From the NCBI GenBank assembly GCA_002405525.1, contig DHLY01000163.1:39449-44683 (forward strand): 5,235 bases of DNA. The letters are read 5' to 3'. Positions within the stretch are counted from its first letter, which is position 1. Each line of letters starts with the position of its first letter. Below, piece by piece: positions 1 through 5,235 of this stretch. The position numbers were made by a program, and so were the translations under genes. Below the pieces are notes generated by a model. The model did not search any database. It was not told the DNA's origin and worked only from the letters and a program-made list of their open reading frames with translations. The stretch is from Proteobacteria bacterium UBA4656. GTDB taxonomy: Bacteria > Pseudomonadota > Gammaproteobacteria > Xanthomonadales > Ahniellaceae.

Positions 1-23
1 CCTGGACCTGGACCTGGACCTGG
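1..23. repeat. Hexanucleotide tandem repeat encoding Pro-Gly
   Basis: CCTGGA is repeated almost four times at the left edge. On the minus strand it reads CCA-GGT units in frame with the DUF3011 protein and encodes alternating Pro-Gly from residue 170. A change of one whole unit keeps the reading frame, so the tract can vary in length without breaking the protein. Its full extent is outside the window. Confidence 0.85.
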
Positions 24-530
24 CGGACGGCCGCCGGCTCCGACCTCGAATTCGGCGGCGCATCCCTGATCGACCCAGATGCCGCGCCGGTCGTAGCCCC
101 AGGTCCGGTCCTCCACGCATTCCGCCCGGCTGATCGTGTTCCGGAGGCGCACCCCGCCGCGCGTGTCGATGGCGCAGACGCTGTAGCGGTAGCTCTCCGA
201 GGTGCACACGATGGTCCGCCCGTCGTTGTGCCCCCAGCCCCAGCCGCCGTCGCTGCCGCGGTCGCCGATCTCGAACTCGGCGGAGCAGCCGCGCACCCAG
301 ATGCCGTCGGCCTCGTAGCCCCATGACCGCCCGAGCTGGCAGCGGCCGGCCAGGGTGTTCGCGAGCCGCACGCCGCGGCGGGTGTCGGCCGCGCAGAAGC
401 TCTCCCGTCCGCCGGGGGACTCGCAGCGGATCAGCGCATAGGTGGTCTGCCTGCCCTCGCGCTGCGCCGCGGCCGGCGGGGGCAGCAGGCAGGTGAGTAC
501 GATGGCGAATACGACGGTGCAGCGCGACAT
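1..530 (-). CDS. Secreted DUF3011 repeat protein, C-terminus cut by window edge
   Basis: Reading from the ATG at 530 toward position 1 gives 176 codons with no stop, so the C-terminus lies outside the window. Residues 1-22 form a signal peptide (hydrophobic stretch VVFAIVLTCLL, then PPPAAA before Q23), so the product is probably exported to the periplasm or beyond. Two homologous repeats follow, about residues 31-89 and 104-164. Each has four cysteines (C36, C46, C64, C82 and C109, C119, C138, C157) and shares the patterns GVRLxNT and WGYxxxGIWVxxGCxAEFE. The even, matching cysteine spacing suggests disulfides within each repeat. This pattern is that of DUF3011, a family of unknown function common in Xanthomonadaceae. 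A W/G-rich stretch (residues 95-103) links the repeats, and residues 169-176 start a Pro-Gly tail. The start is supported by GGAGGA five bases upstream (536-541). The tRNA-Leu gene lies 69 bases upstream on the same strand, so cotranscription is possible. No function should be assigned. Confidence 0.85.
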   Translation of the reverse strand, partial: MSRCTVVFAIVLTCLLPPPAAAQREGRQTTYALIRCESPGGRESFCAADTRRGVRLANTLAGRCQLGRSWGYEADGIWVRGCSAEFEIGDRGSDGGWGWGHNDGRTIVCTSESYRYSVCAIDTRGGVRLRNTISRAECVEDRTWGYDRRGIWVDQGCAAEFEVGAGGRPPGPGPGP

Positions 531-599
531 GGCAGTCCTCCCCGTTGGTCGTCCATGCTGGCGGGCCCCGGCGCCGGTTGCGAGGCGTTGGCGGGGTCG

Positions 600-685
600 T
601 GGTGCCGGAAGTGGGACTCGAACCCACACGCTTTGAGGGCGGCGGATTTTGAGTCCGCTGCGTCTACCGATTCCGCCATTCCGGC
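600..685 (-). tRNA. tRNA-Leu (anticodon CAA)
   Basis: Read on the minus strand, this 86-base gene folds as a complete class II tRNA. The acceptor strand GCCGGAA (679-685) pairs with TTCCGGC (604-610). The anticodon stem is GCGGA/TCCGC around the loop CTCAAAA, which places anticodon CAA at 649-651, reading UUG leucine codons. A long variable arm lies between the anticodon and T stems, as expected for leucine tRNAs. The T arm is GTGGG-TTCGAGT-CCCAC. The discriminator A at 603 is followed by an encoded CCA (600-602). I see no canonical T-tract terminator between it and the DUF3011 start at 530, so read-through is possible. No duplicated 3' end suggesting an integrated element is visible in this window. 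Confidence 0.97.
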
Positions 686-695
686 GCGGCCTTCG

Positions 696-701
696 ATTAT
701 A
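696..701 (-). promoter_or_regulatory. Candidate -10 box for tRNA-Leu
   Basis: The minus strand reads TATAAT, a perfect -10 consensus, ending 10 bases before the tRNA 5' end. Transcription would start about four bases before the mature tRNA. No good -35 sits at normal spacing: a 17-base spacer gives ATCCGG. The promoter may depend on other contacts, or the box may be fortuitous, but its position next to a tRNA is suggestive. Confidence 0.5.
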
Positions 702-760
702 GCCGGCGCGAGCGCCAGCCGGATGCGACAATGGCGCAGATCCCGTCCGACGGCCCGCCC

Positions 761-1810
761 ATGAACGACTCCGACCGTCTCGTCCTGCGCCGACCCGATG
801 ACTGGCACGTCCACCTGCGCGACGGCGAGATGCTGGCCGGCGTGGTGGCGCACACCGCGCGCCAGTTCGCGCGCGCGATCGTGATGCCGAACCTGAAACC
901 CCCGGTGACCACGGTGGCCGCGGGCCGCGCCTATCGCGAGCGCATCCTCGCCGCTGCGCCGTCAGGGTCTGGGTTCACTCCCCTGATGACCGCCTACCTC
1001 ACCAACGACATCGCGCCCGGCGAGGTCGAGCGCGGATTCCGCGAGGGTGTGTTCACCGCCTGCAAGCTCTATCCGGCCAATGCCACCACCAATTCCGCGG
1101 CGGGTGTGACCGACATCCGCCGCATCGACGCCGTGCTGGACCGGATGGAAGCGATCGGGATGCCGCTGCTGGTGCACGGCGAGGTGACGGAGAAGCACGT
1201 CGACATTTTCGACCGCGAGGCGGAGTTCATCGTGCGCGTGCTGGCGCCGACGCTGGAGCGCTTTCCCGGCCTGCGGGTGGTTTTCGAGCACATCACCACC
1301 CGGCAGGCGGTCGACTTCGTGCGCGCGGCCGGCGCCAACGTGGCGGCGACGATCACTCCCCACCACCTCGAGATCAACCGCAACGCGATGTTCGAGGGCG
1401 GCCTTCGGCCGCACATGTACTGCCTGCCGGTCGCCAAGCGCGAGGAGCACCGGCGGGTGTTGCGCGAAGCCGCCACCAGCGGCAGCCCGAAGTTCTTCCT
1501 CGGCACGGACTCTGCGCCGCACGCGATCGGCGACAAGGAGTCGGCCTGCGGCTGCGCCGGCATCTTCAACGCCCCAGCGGCGTTGGAGTCCTACGCCAAG
1601 GTTTTCGAGGAACAAGGCGCGCTCGACCGCCTCGAGGCGTTCGCGTCGCTCAACGGTGCGGCATTCTACCGCCTGCCGCCCAACGAGGAGCGCGTGGCGC
1701 TGGTGCGCGAAGCGTGGACCGTGCCGGCGCGCATCGATGCCGTCGCCGCCGAGGTCGTGCCGTTCCATGCGGGGGCGACGTTGGGGTGGCGGTTTGCCGG
1801 CGGGGTTTAG
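761..1810 (+). CDS. pyrC: Dihydroorotase (class II, PyrC)
   Basis: Catalyses the reversible cyclisation of N-carbamoyl-L-aspartate to L-dihydroorotate, the third step of pyrimidine synthesis, in the cytoplasm. The 349-residue product matches the usual length of the E. coli-type enzyme. The metal and active-site residues are all visible: H16-V-H18 with R20 in [11 protein letters not shown]44 in MPNLKPP, the lysine to be carboxylated K102 in FTACKLYP, H139 in LLVHGE, H177 in FEHITT, and D250 and H254 in LGTDSAPH. With the start at 761 these positions coincide with E. coli PyrC numbering as I know it, which favours this ATG. An in-frame ATG at 731 would add ten residues ([10 protein letters not shown]). 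It has a slightly better, still weak, ribosome site (GGAT) and cannot be excluded. The gene stands alone, divergent from the tRNA and convergent with the dioxygenase gene. No promoter or attenuator is clear to me. It looks intact. Confidence 0.97.
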   Translation: MNDSDRLVLRRPDDWHVHLRDGEMLAGVVAHTARQFARAIVMPNLKPPVTTVAAGRAYRERILAAAPSGSGFTPLMTAYLTNDIAPGEVERGFREGVFTACKLYPANATTNSAAGVTDIRRIDAVLDRMEAIGMPLLVHGEVTEKHVDIFDREAEFIVRVLAPTLERFPGLRVVFEHITTRQAVDFVRAAGANVAATITPHHLEINRNAMFEGGLRPHMYCLPVAKREEHRRVLREAATSGSPKFFLGTDSAPHAIGDKESACGCAGIFNAPAALESYAKVFEEQGALDRLEAFASLNGAAFYRLPPNEERVALVREAWTVPARIDAVAAEVVPFHAGATLGWRFAGGV

Positions 1811-1829
1811 TGGTGGCGTGGGCGGGCGT

Positions 1830-1862
1830 GGGTTCGATCAGGGTCTAGGGCCCAGGGCCCAG
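1830..1862 (+). repeat. Left arm of heptamer inverted repeat
   Basis: Nineteen bases after the pyrC stop, GGGTTCGAT (1830-1838) is followed by one spacer base and three tandem heptamers of the type AGGGYCY: AGGGTCT, AGGGCCC and AGGGCCC (1840-1860). The same 9-mer and heptamers occur in opposite orientation at 1967-2007. Bases 1841-1862 match the reverse complement of 1967-1988 at 19 of 22 positions. As RNA the two arms could pair across a roughly 100-base loop. No T tract follows, so this is not a standard intrinsic terminator. Confidence 0.75.
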
Positions 1863-1966
1863 AACGAAGGCGGGCTTGGCCAGCTTGGATCGTTTCGTCC
1901 GCAGCGTGGGTTTCAGGCGTACGCGCGAGGTGTCCGGCGAGCCCGTCCAACGGTTCTCGCACTTCA

Positions 1967-2007
1967 CAGGGCCCTGAGCCCTGGACCCCGAGCCCTCAAT
2001 CGAACCC
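1967..2007 (-). repeat. Right arm of heptamer inverted repeat
   Basis: Four tandem degenerate heptamers lie at 1969-1996 (plus strand GGGCCCT, GAGCCCT, GGACCCC, GAGCCCT). On the minus strand they follow GGGTTCGAT (1999-2007), which encodes the last residues Gly-Phe-Asp of the dioxygenase. The outermost heptamer shares base 1996 with that gene's TGA stop. Compared with the left arm, this arm has one extra heptamer and one extra spacer base. The element therefore begins exactly at the end of a coding sequence. Confidence 0.75.
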
Positions 2008-2565
2008 CAGCTGCCGCAAATCCCGCTCGTACCACTCGCCCTCGACCGGGCGGTAGGTGTTGCAGCAGGTCATCGGTCGCGCATACACGTGTACCGAGAC
2101 GGCGATGCCCGCGTCGGCCGGGTTGCGGATCGTGTGGTACTCGTGTGGCGGGATCAGGCTGCCGGCCGAGCCGGCGCCAGCCTCGATCGAGCCCGCCTGC
2201 CGGAAGCGGAAACGCGGCGCCTGCGCTTCGACCAGGTCGTACTGGGTGATCTCCAGCGCGCCGTGCCAGACGCCCTCCACGCACCACAGCCCGCTGTGGT
2301 CGTGCAGCAGCGTGCCCTGTCCAGGGCCCCAGGTCATCGCGATCACGTCGTAGCCGAAGTGTTCGCTGCGGTAAAGCTCGCGCCGCGCGTAGCGATCACC
2401 GTGCGGCTCGTAGACGCAGTCGGGCAGGCGCACGCGCTGCTCGCGGATCATCCGGCACAGGGCGCCACGCAGGGCGTCGGTGACTTCGCGTTCGCCGCCG
2501 GCACGGACCGCCGCATCGACCGTGCGGACGAATTCCTCTGCGCCGGGAAAGGTGCGTTGCAGCAT
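1996..2565 (-). CDS. Cysteine dioxygenase-family (cupin) thiol dioxygenase
   Basis: A 189-residue cytoplasmic cupin resembling type I cysteine dioxygenases, which use Fe(II) and O2 to turn cysteine into cysteine sulfinate. The three iron ligands are visible as H88 and H90 in LLHDHSG and H144 in HEYHTIRNP. The second-shell Ser-His-Tyr set is S157, H159 and Y161 in VSVHVYARP. H144 to S157 is 13 residues and H144 to Y161 is 17, matching H140-S153-Y157 of the rat enzyme. C95 sits five residues after H90, where rat CDO has the Cys93 that crosslinks to Tyr157. R61 in YARRE falls where rat CDO has the carboxylate-binding Arg60, favouring cysteine over 3-mercaptopropionate (a Gln-type pocket), but this is inference. 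The ATG at 2565 is preceded by GGAG nine bases upstream. The gene follows the O-succinyltransferase gene after 191 bases and converges on pyrC. A related thiol substrate remains possible. Confidence 0.88.
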   Translation of the reverse strand: MLQRTFPGAEEFVRTVDAAVRAGGEREVTDALRGALCRMIREQRVRLPDCVYEPHGDRYARRELYRSEHFGYDVIAMTWGPGQGTLLHDHSGLWCVEGVWHGALEITQYDLVEAQAPRFRFRQAGSIEAGAGSAGSLIPPHEYHTIRNPADAGIAVSVHVYARPMTCCNTYRPVEGEWYERDLRQLGFD

Positions 2566-2589
2566 CGACGGGGACTCCGGGCTGTCCGC

Positions 2590-2618
2590 AGTTTAGGGAA
2601 CCTCTGAACGAGTATCCA
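2590..2618 (-). promoter_or_regulatory. Possible promoter of the dioxygenase gene
   Basis: On the minus strand TGGATA (2613-2618, four of six to TTGACA) and TAAACT (2590-2595, four of six to TATAAT) are separated by exactly 17 bases. The start codon lies 24 bases beyond the -10. The match is modest, but this stretch is AT-richer than the surrounding GC-rich gap. The remainder of the 2566-2756 gap shows no ORF or RNA gene that I can support. Confidence 0.35.
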
Positions 2619-2732
2619 CACCCGCGTTGCTTCTGCGCGTGTCCGCCTGCCGGCCGGCCGCGCGACCTCCCGGGCGGGTGTGGCTGCCTGTTCGGAGGCT
2701 GCCTCGGCGCGAGCGTGCGCGGCGGAGCAGCA

Positions 2733-2751
2733 GCGCCCCGGCGGCCGGCGC
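2733..2751 (-). terminator. GC hairpin just after the O-succinyltransferase gene
   Basis: The minus strand can fold GCGCC with GGCGC plus an inner GG/CC pair, with a two-base bulge and a CCG loop, starting five bases after the stop codon at 2757. No T run follows. It may weakly end transcription or stabilise the 3' end, or be a chance product of high GC. Confidence 0.25.
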
Positions 2752-2756
2752 GGACC

Positions 2757-3845
2757 TCACAGTGCGCCGAGGAATCGGTCCAGGATCGGGCCGAAGTGCC
2801 TGAAGTCGACCAGGAATGCGTCGTGGCCCTGCACCGACGGTGGGACCTGGAAGTCGACCGCCGCCCCGGCCAGTCGCAGCCCCTCGGCCTGCTGCTCCTG
2901 CTGCTCCAGCGGAAACAGGATGTCGGTCTCGACACCGACCACCAGCGCGCGGTGGACCGCCATCCGCTGGTAGGCGGCCTCGACCGTGCCGCCGTGCTCG
3001 GCGAGGTCGAACCAGTCCATCGCGCGCGACAGATAGAGGTAACAGTTGGGGTCGAAGGCGCCGACGAAGCGCTGCGCGTGGCCCTCGAGGTAGGCCTCGA
3101 CCTGGAACTCGCGCTCGAAGGGCTCTCCCGGGCGGAACTCGACGCGCGCGCGCCCGAAGCGCTGTTTCCATTCCAGCGGCGAGCGGTAGGTCATCACCCC
3201 CAGTTTGCGCGCCAGCCGCATGCCCGTCACCGGGTGCTCGTCGGTCGCGTAGTGACCGCCTTTCCAGTCCGGATCGAGGCGGATCGCCTCGCGCTGCAGC
3301 GAGCGCACCGCGATCGCGAACGGCGCGGCCTGCGGCGCGGAGGAGATCAGGACCAGGTTCGGGCACGCCTGCGGATGCAGCAGCGCCAATGCCTGCGCGG
3401 TCATGCCGCCCATCGACGGCCCGACCAGGCCGGCGAGCCGTTCGATGCCCAGCGCGCAGAGCACCTGCCAGGCGGCCTCGGCGATGTCCTCGATGCACAG
3501 CGCTGGGAATCGCAGGCGATACGGCAGTCCGTCGGCCGGGTGCGGCGACGCCGGCCCGGTCGAGCCCTTGCAGGAGCCGAGGGAGTTCATGCACACCACG
3601 AACCAGCGCCGGGTGTCGATCGCCTTGCCCGGCCCGACCATCTCCTCCCACCAGCCGAGGTCGGGATCGAGCGCGCTGGAGGCGGCGTGTGCGCCGGGCG
3701 ACAGGCCGGTCACGATCAGCACCGCGTTGTCGCGCGTGGGCGCGAGCGCCCCCCAGGTTTCGTAGGCGATGCGCGCACCATGCAGTTCGCCACCGCGCTT
3801 GAGGCGGAACGGCGAGGGCAGGGGACAATACTGCGTGGCGGACAT
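2757..3845 (-). CDS. metX: Serine/homoserine O-succinyltransferase, MetX family
   Basis: A 362-residue alpha/beta-hydrolase-fold acyltransferase. The catalytic triad is visible: nucleophile S144 in GPSMGGMTA, D308 in TDILFP and H341 in QGHDAF. Other family marks are GLSPGAHA (47-54), WWEEMVGPGKAIDT (65-78), NSLGSCKGSTGPAS (87-100) and SLQREAIRLDP. The SLGSCKGSTGPAS form resembles the succinyl-CoA-using members of Xanthomonadaceae. There, proteins called MetX have been reassigned as serine O-succinyltransferases, which feed O-succinylserine into cysteine synthesis. Homoserine O-succinylation (methionine route) is the alternative, and sequence reading alone does not settle it. Automatic annotation may say homoserine O-acetyltransferase. 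The ATG at 3845 (MSATQYCPLPSP) fits the family N-terminus but has no Shine-Dalgarno-like sequence. The frame stays open far upstream only because of high GC, over the unrelated ccmI coding region. It lies 128 bases after ccmI, and a dioxygenase gene of sulfur metabolism follows. Confidence 0.9.
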   Translation of the reverse strand: MSATQYCPLPSPFRLKRGGELHGARIAYETWGALAPTRDNAVLIVTGLSPGAHAASSALDPDLGWWEEMVGPGKAIDTRRWFVVCMNSLGSCKGSTGPASPHPADGLPYRLRFPALCIEDIAEAAWQVLCALGIERLAGLVGPSMGGMTAQALALLHPQACPNLVLISSAPQAAPFAIAVRSLQREAIRLDPDWKGGHYATDEHPVTGMRLARKLGVMTYRSPLEWKQRFGRARVEFRPGEPFEREFQVEAYLEGHAQRFVGAFDPNCYLYLSRAMDWFDLAEHGGTVEAAYQRMAVHRALVVGVETDILFPLEQQEQQAEGLRLAGAAVDFQVPPSVQGHDAFLVDFRHFGPILDRFLGAL

Positions 3846-3872
3846 GCGTGGGCCGGTCGCGGCGGAGCCGGC

Positions 3873-3901
3873 CTTATAGCCGATGCGCGGCGACCGCGCC
3901 A
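3873..3901 (-). promoter_or_regulatory. Possible promoter of the O-succinyltransferase gene
   Basis: The minus strand has TATAAG (3873-3878, five of six to the -10 consensus) 27 bases before the ATG at 3845. A weak TGGCGC (3896-3901, three of six) lies 17 bases further up. It would give an untranslated leader of about 20 bases with no visible ribosome site. If real, the gene has its own promoter rather than relying on the ccm operon. Confidence 0.35.
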
Positions 3902-3924
3902 CGGCGGCGGCCCCTTCGAACCCT

Positions 3925-3939
3925 GGCCGCGGGGCGGCC
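3925..3939 (-). terminator. GC hairpin between ccmI and the O-succinyltransferase gene
   Basis: A perfect six-base stem, GGCCGC/GCGGCC, closes a three-base CCC loop on the minus strand, 34 bases after the ccmI stop. No T run follows, so it is not a canonical intrinsic terminator. Together with the candidate promoter just beyond it, it may mark the end of the ccm operon. Confidence 0.3.
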
Positions 3940-3973
3940 CGGGTCGACTGCGGGGCCGGCGCGCTGCCCTCCT

Positions 3974-5212
3974 TCAGGGCACGACGGTGTCGATCACCAG
4001 CCGCACCGGCCCCTGCTGAGAGGCGGTGGCGAGCGGGGCCGAGATCGTCTCCAGGTCGCCACGCTGCGGATTGGCCACCCCGGTCTTCGAAACCCGCGCG
4101 CCCACCACCACCTGCGCGGCCGAGGACAGCTTCATGGTCGGCATCATGCCCATGCTGTCGTCGAGGATGACGGTCAGCGGGAACTTGGCGCCGGGCAGCC
4201 GCTGCAGCGCGAGCGGCATGCGCGGGCCTTCGGCGGCACGAGCGAAAACGTAGAGCACGTCGGTGGGAGCGAGCCGGCCGGCGAGCGCGGGTGCGATGTC
4301 CACCTCGATGGTCAGCCGGGGTGCGCTCGCCGCGGTGTCCGCGGCCGGAGCGGCGGAGGCCGCGTCCGCGGTGGGCGCGGCCGTCGCGGCGACCGCCGGC
4401 AGGCTCGCGCGCGAGCGCGCTTCGGCGAGCTGGGCTTCGACCTGGCTGCGGATCTCCGCGTCGTCCTCGCCGAGCAGCGGCAGCAGCGCTTCCCAGCGGG
4501 CGACCGCGGCGCCGTAGTCGCCGGCCTGCGCCGCGCCAATGCCGAGCAGCCACAGCGCGCGCTCATGGCGCGGGTTGTCGGCCACCGCCTGTTCCAGCAG
4601 GGCCTGCGGTTCGCCGGCGATTTCTCGTTCGGGGTCGGTGAGCGCGATCGCCTCCGCGTACTCGACCATCACGTCGGGGTCGTTGGGGCGCAGGTCGAAG
4701 GCGCGCTTGAGCGCGTCGCGGGCGGCCTCGTAACGCTGCAGCGACTTGCGGGCACGGCCGAGCAGCATCCAGCCCTCGAAGTTGTCGGGTTCGGCTTGAA
4801 GGCGCTGCTCCAGTCCCGCGATCGCCATCTCCATCTGCGGCGTGCCCCCGGCGCCGCCGTGCGGTGAATCCTGAGTCGCGGCGGCCTCCGCGACGGCGGG
4901 GTCCAGCGCCTGCGGGCTGCCGACGGTGAGATAGACCAGCACCGTACCCAGCGGCAGCAGGAGGGCGATGCCCAGGGCCGGTAGTGGGAAGGTGCGCGCC
5001 TGGCGCGCGGCTTCGGGGGCGACCAGCAGTGCCTTGCGCTTGCGGCCGTACTCGGTCTCGTCGAGCACGCCCTCGGCGAGCGCGCGGTCGAGCGCCGCAA
5101 GGCGGCGCGCCGCGTCGTCGGCGCCAGGGTCGCGGCGCAGCAGGGGGCGCAGGACCAGCACCATCGCCGCGGCCAGCATCGCGGCTGCGAGCAGCAGGAA
5201 GATCGTCGTCAC
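3974..5212 (-). CDS. ccmI: Cytochrome c biogenesis protein CcmI (CycH-like)
   Basis: CcmI is the inner-membrane, TPR-bearing partner of the System I haem ligation complex (CcmF/CcmH). It binds apocytochrome c in the periplasm and presents it for haem attachment. The 412-residue product has the expected order. A first membrane helix (about 3-21) is followed by a cytoplasmic segment with the family-typical LDRALAEGVLDETEYGRKRKALL (about 41-63). A second helix spans about 76-96, and periplasmic TPR-like helices run from about 127 to 250 (for example DNFEGWMLLGRA and NDPDVMVEYAEA). An Ala/Pro/Thr-rich linker covers about 265-297. A C-terminal beta-type domain (about 298-412) contains LYVFARAAEGPRMPLA and LDDSMGMMPTMKLS. 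The start is GTG at 5212, backed by GAGGA six bases upstream, and its GTGA overlaps the stop of the preceding frame, probably ccmH. The gene appears intact and is the last ccm gene here, since the next gene belongs to sulfur metabolism. Confidence 0.94.
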   Translation of the reverse strand: MTTIFLLLAAAMLAAAMVLVLRPLLRRDPGADDAARRLAALDRALAEGVLDETEYGRKRKALLVAPEAARQARTFPLPALGIALLLPLGTVLVYLTVGSPQALDPAVAEAAATQDSPHGGAGGTPQMEMAIAGLEQRLQAEPDNFEGWMLLGRARKSLQRYEAARDALKRAFDLRPNDPDVMVEYAEAIALTDPEREIAGEPQALLEQAVADNPRHERALWLLGIGAAQAGDYGAAVARWEALLPLLGEDDAEIRSQVEAQLAEARSRASLPAVAATAAPTADAASAAPAADTAASAPRLTIEVDIAPALAGRLAPTDVLYVFARAAEGPRMPLALQRLPGAKFPLTVILDDSMGMMPTMKLSSAAQVVVGARVSKTGVANPQRGDLETISAPLATASQQGPVRLVIDTVVP

Positions 5213-5235
5213 GGGGAATCCTCGATGCCCTGCGC
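5209..5235 (-). CDS. ccmH: Probable C-terminal end of CcmH (partial)
   Basis: From the right edge the minus strand reads eight codons, AQGIEDSP, ending in TGA at 5209-5211. This stop shares GTGA with the ccmI start, the usual arrangement for translationally coupled genes. The identity rests only on gene order, because ccmH normally precedes ccmI in System I operons. The fragment carries no diagnostic motif, so it could be another gene's end or an incidental open frame. Confidence 0.45.
   Translation of the reverse strand, partial: AQGIEDSP
5219..5223 (-). promoter_or_regulatory. Ribosome binding site of ccmI
   Basis: GAGGA on the minus strand lies six bases before the GTG at 5212. The spacing supports this non-ATG start. 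The first membrane helix begins at once after it, so a later start would cut the helix. Confidence 0.7.

Noticed and set aside
600..685. tRNA-Leu as an attachment site of an integrated element
   Set aside because: No integrase gene, repeated tRNA 3' end or foreign-looking cargo is present, and both flanks hold ordinary genes.
962..1768. Minus-strand open frame opposite pyrC
   Set aside because: It has no domain or motif and mirrors the pyrC codons. All PyrC active-site residues on the plus strand are intact.
1811..1995. Canonical intrinsic terminator for pyrC
   Set aside because: The inverted heptamer arrays can pair, but the loop is long and no T tract follows, so I describe it only as a repeat element.
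3846..3973. Riboswitch ahead of the sulfur-metabolism acyltransferase
   Set aside because: The candidate leader is only about 20 bases, and I could not recognise any conserved SAM or SAH riboswitch core in the gap.
2715..4019. Long plus-strand open frame opposite the O-succinyltransferase gene
   Set aside because: It is the antisense of a gene with a full catalytic triad and recognisable family motifs. Its translation is rich in Arg, Gly and His, with no recognisable domain, as expected for a high-GC shadow.
3846..4553. Upstream in-frame extension of the O-succinyltransferase frame (minus strand, open to 4553)
   Set aside because: The added residues are Arg/Ala/Gly-rich, run into the clear CcmI coding region in another frame and match no MetX N-terminus. 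Lack of stops is expected at this GC content.
1..5235. A novel multigene defence, mobile or biosynthetic system
   Set aside because: Every sizeable gene but the DUF3011 protein belongs to a known housekeeping or metabolic family, and the order shows no cassette-like organisation.

Overview
The window looks like ordinary chromosome from a GC-rich gammaproteobacterium of the Xanthomonadaceae (Lysobacter/Luteimonas/Xanthomonas group). Three things point there: a secreted protein with two DUF3011 repeats, an acyltransferase close to the Xanthomonas-type serine/homoserine O-succinyltransferases as I remember them, and a class II dihydroorotase with E. coli-like residue numbering. This placement is from remembered family features, not from a search.

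Layout, left to right. Positions 1-530 (minus) hold the first 176 codons of a secreted DUF3011 protein that runs off the left edge through a short Pro-Gly repeat. Upstream of it on the same strand, 600-685, is a complete tRNA-Leu(CAA) with an encoded CCA end and a perfect TATAAT box just before its 5' end. Divergent from these, 761-1810 (plus) is pyrC (dihydroorotase). It converges on a minus-strand block that starts at the right edge: the end of a probable ccmH (overlapping by GTGA), ccmI (3974-5212), a MetX-family serine/homoserine O-succinyltransferase (2757-3845) and a cysteine dioxygenase-family protein (1996-2565). The 185-base gap between the convergent pyrC and dioxygenase genes holds a degenerate heptamer repeat in two opposed arrays, flanked by an inverted 9-mer. 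No gap exceeds 200 bases.

How the genes fit together. pyrC makes dihydroorotate for pyrimidine synthesis and is unrelated to its neighbours. ccmH and ccmI belong to System I cytochrome c maturation. The acyltransferase and the dioxygenase are plausibly linked by sulfur amino acid metabolism: one activates serine or homoserine for cysteine or methionine synthesis, the other oxidises cysteine or a related thiol. They are separated by 191 bases with a possible promoter, so they need not form one operon.

I see no mobile element, CRISPR array, defence system or unknown multigene system. The points most worth a second look are the heptamer inverted repeat at 1830-2007 and the Cys95/Tyr161 pair in the dioxygenase.
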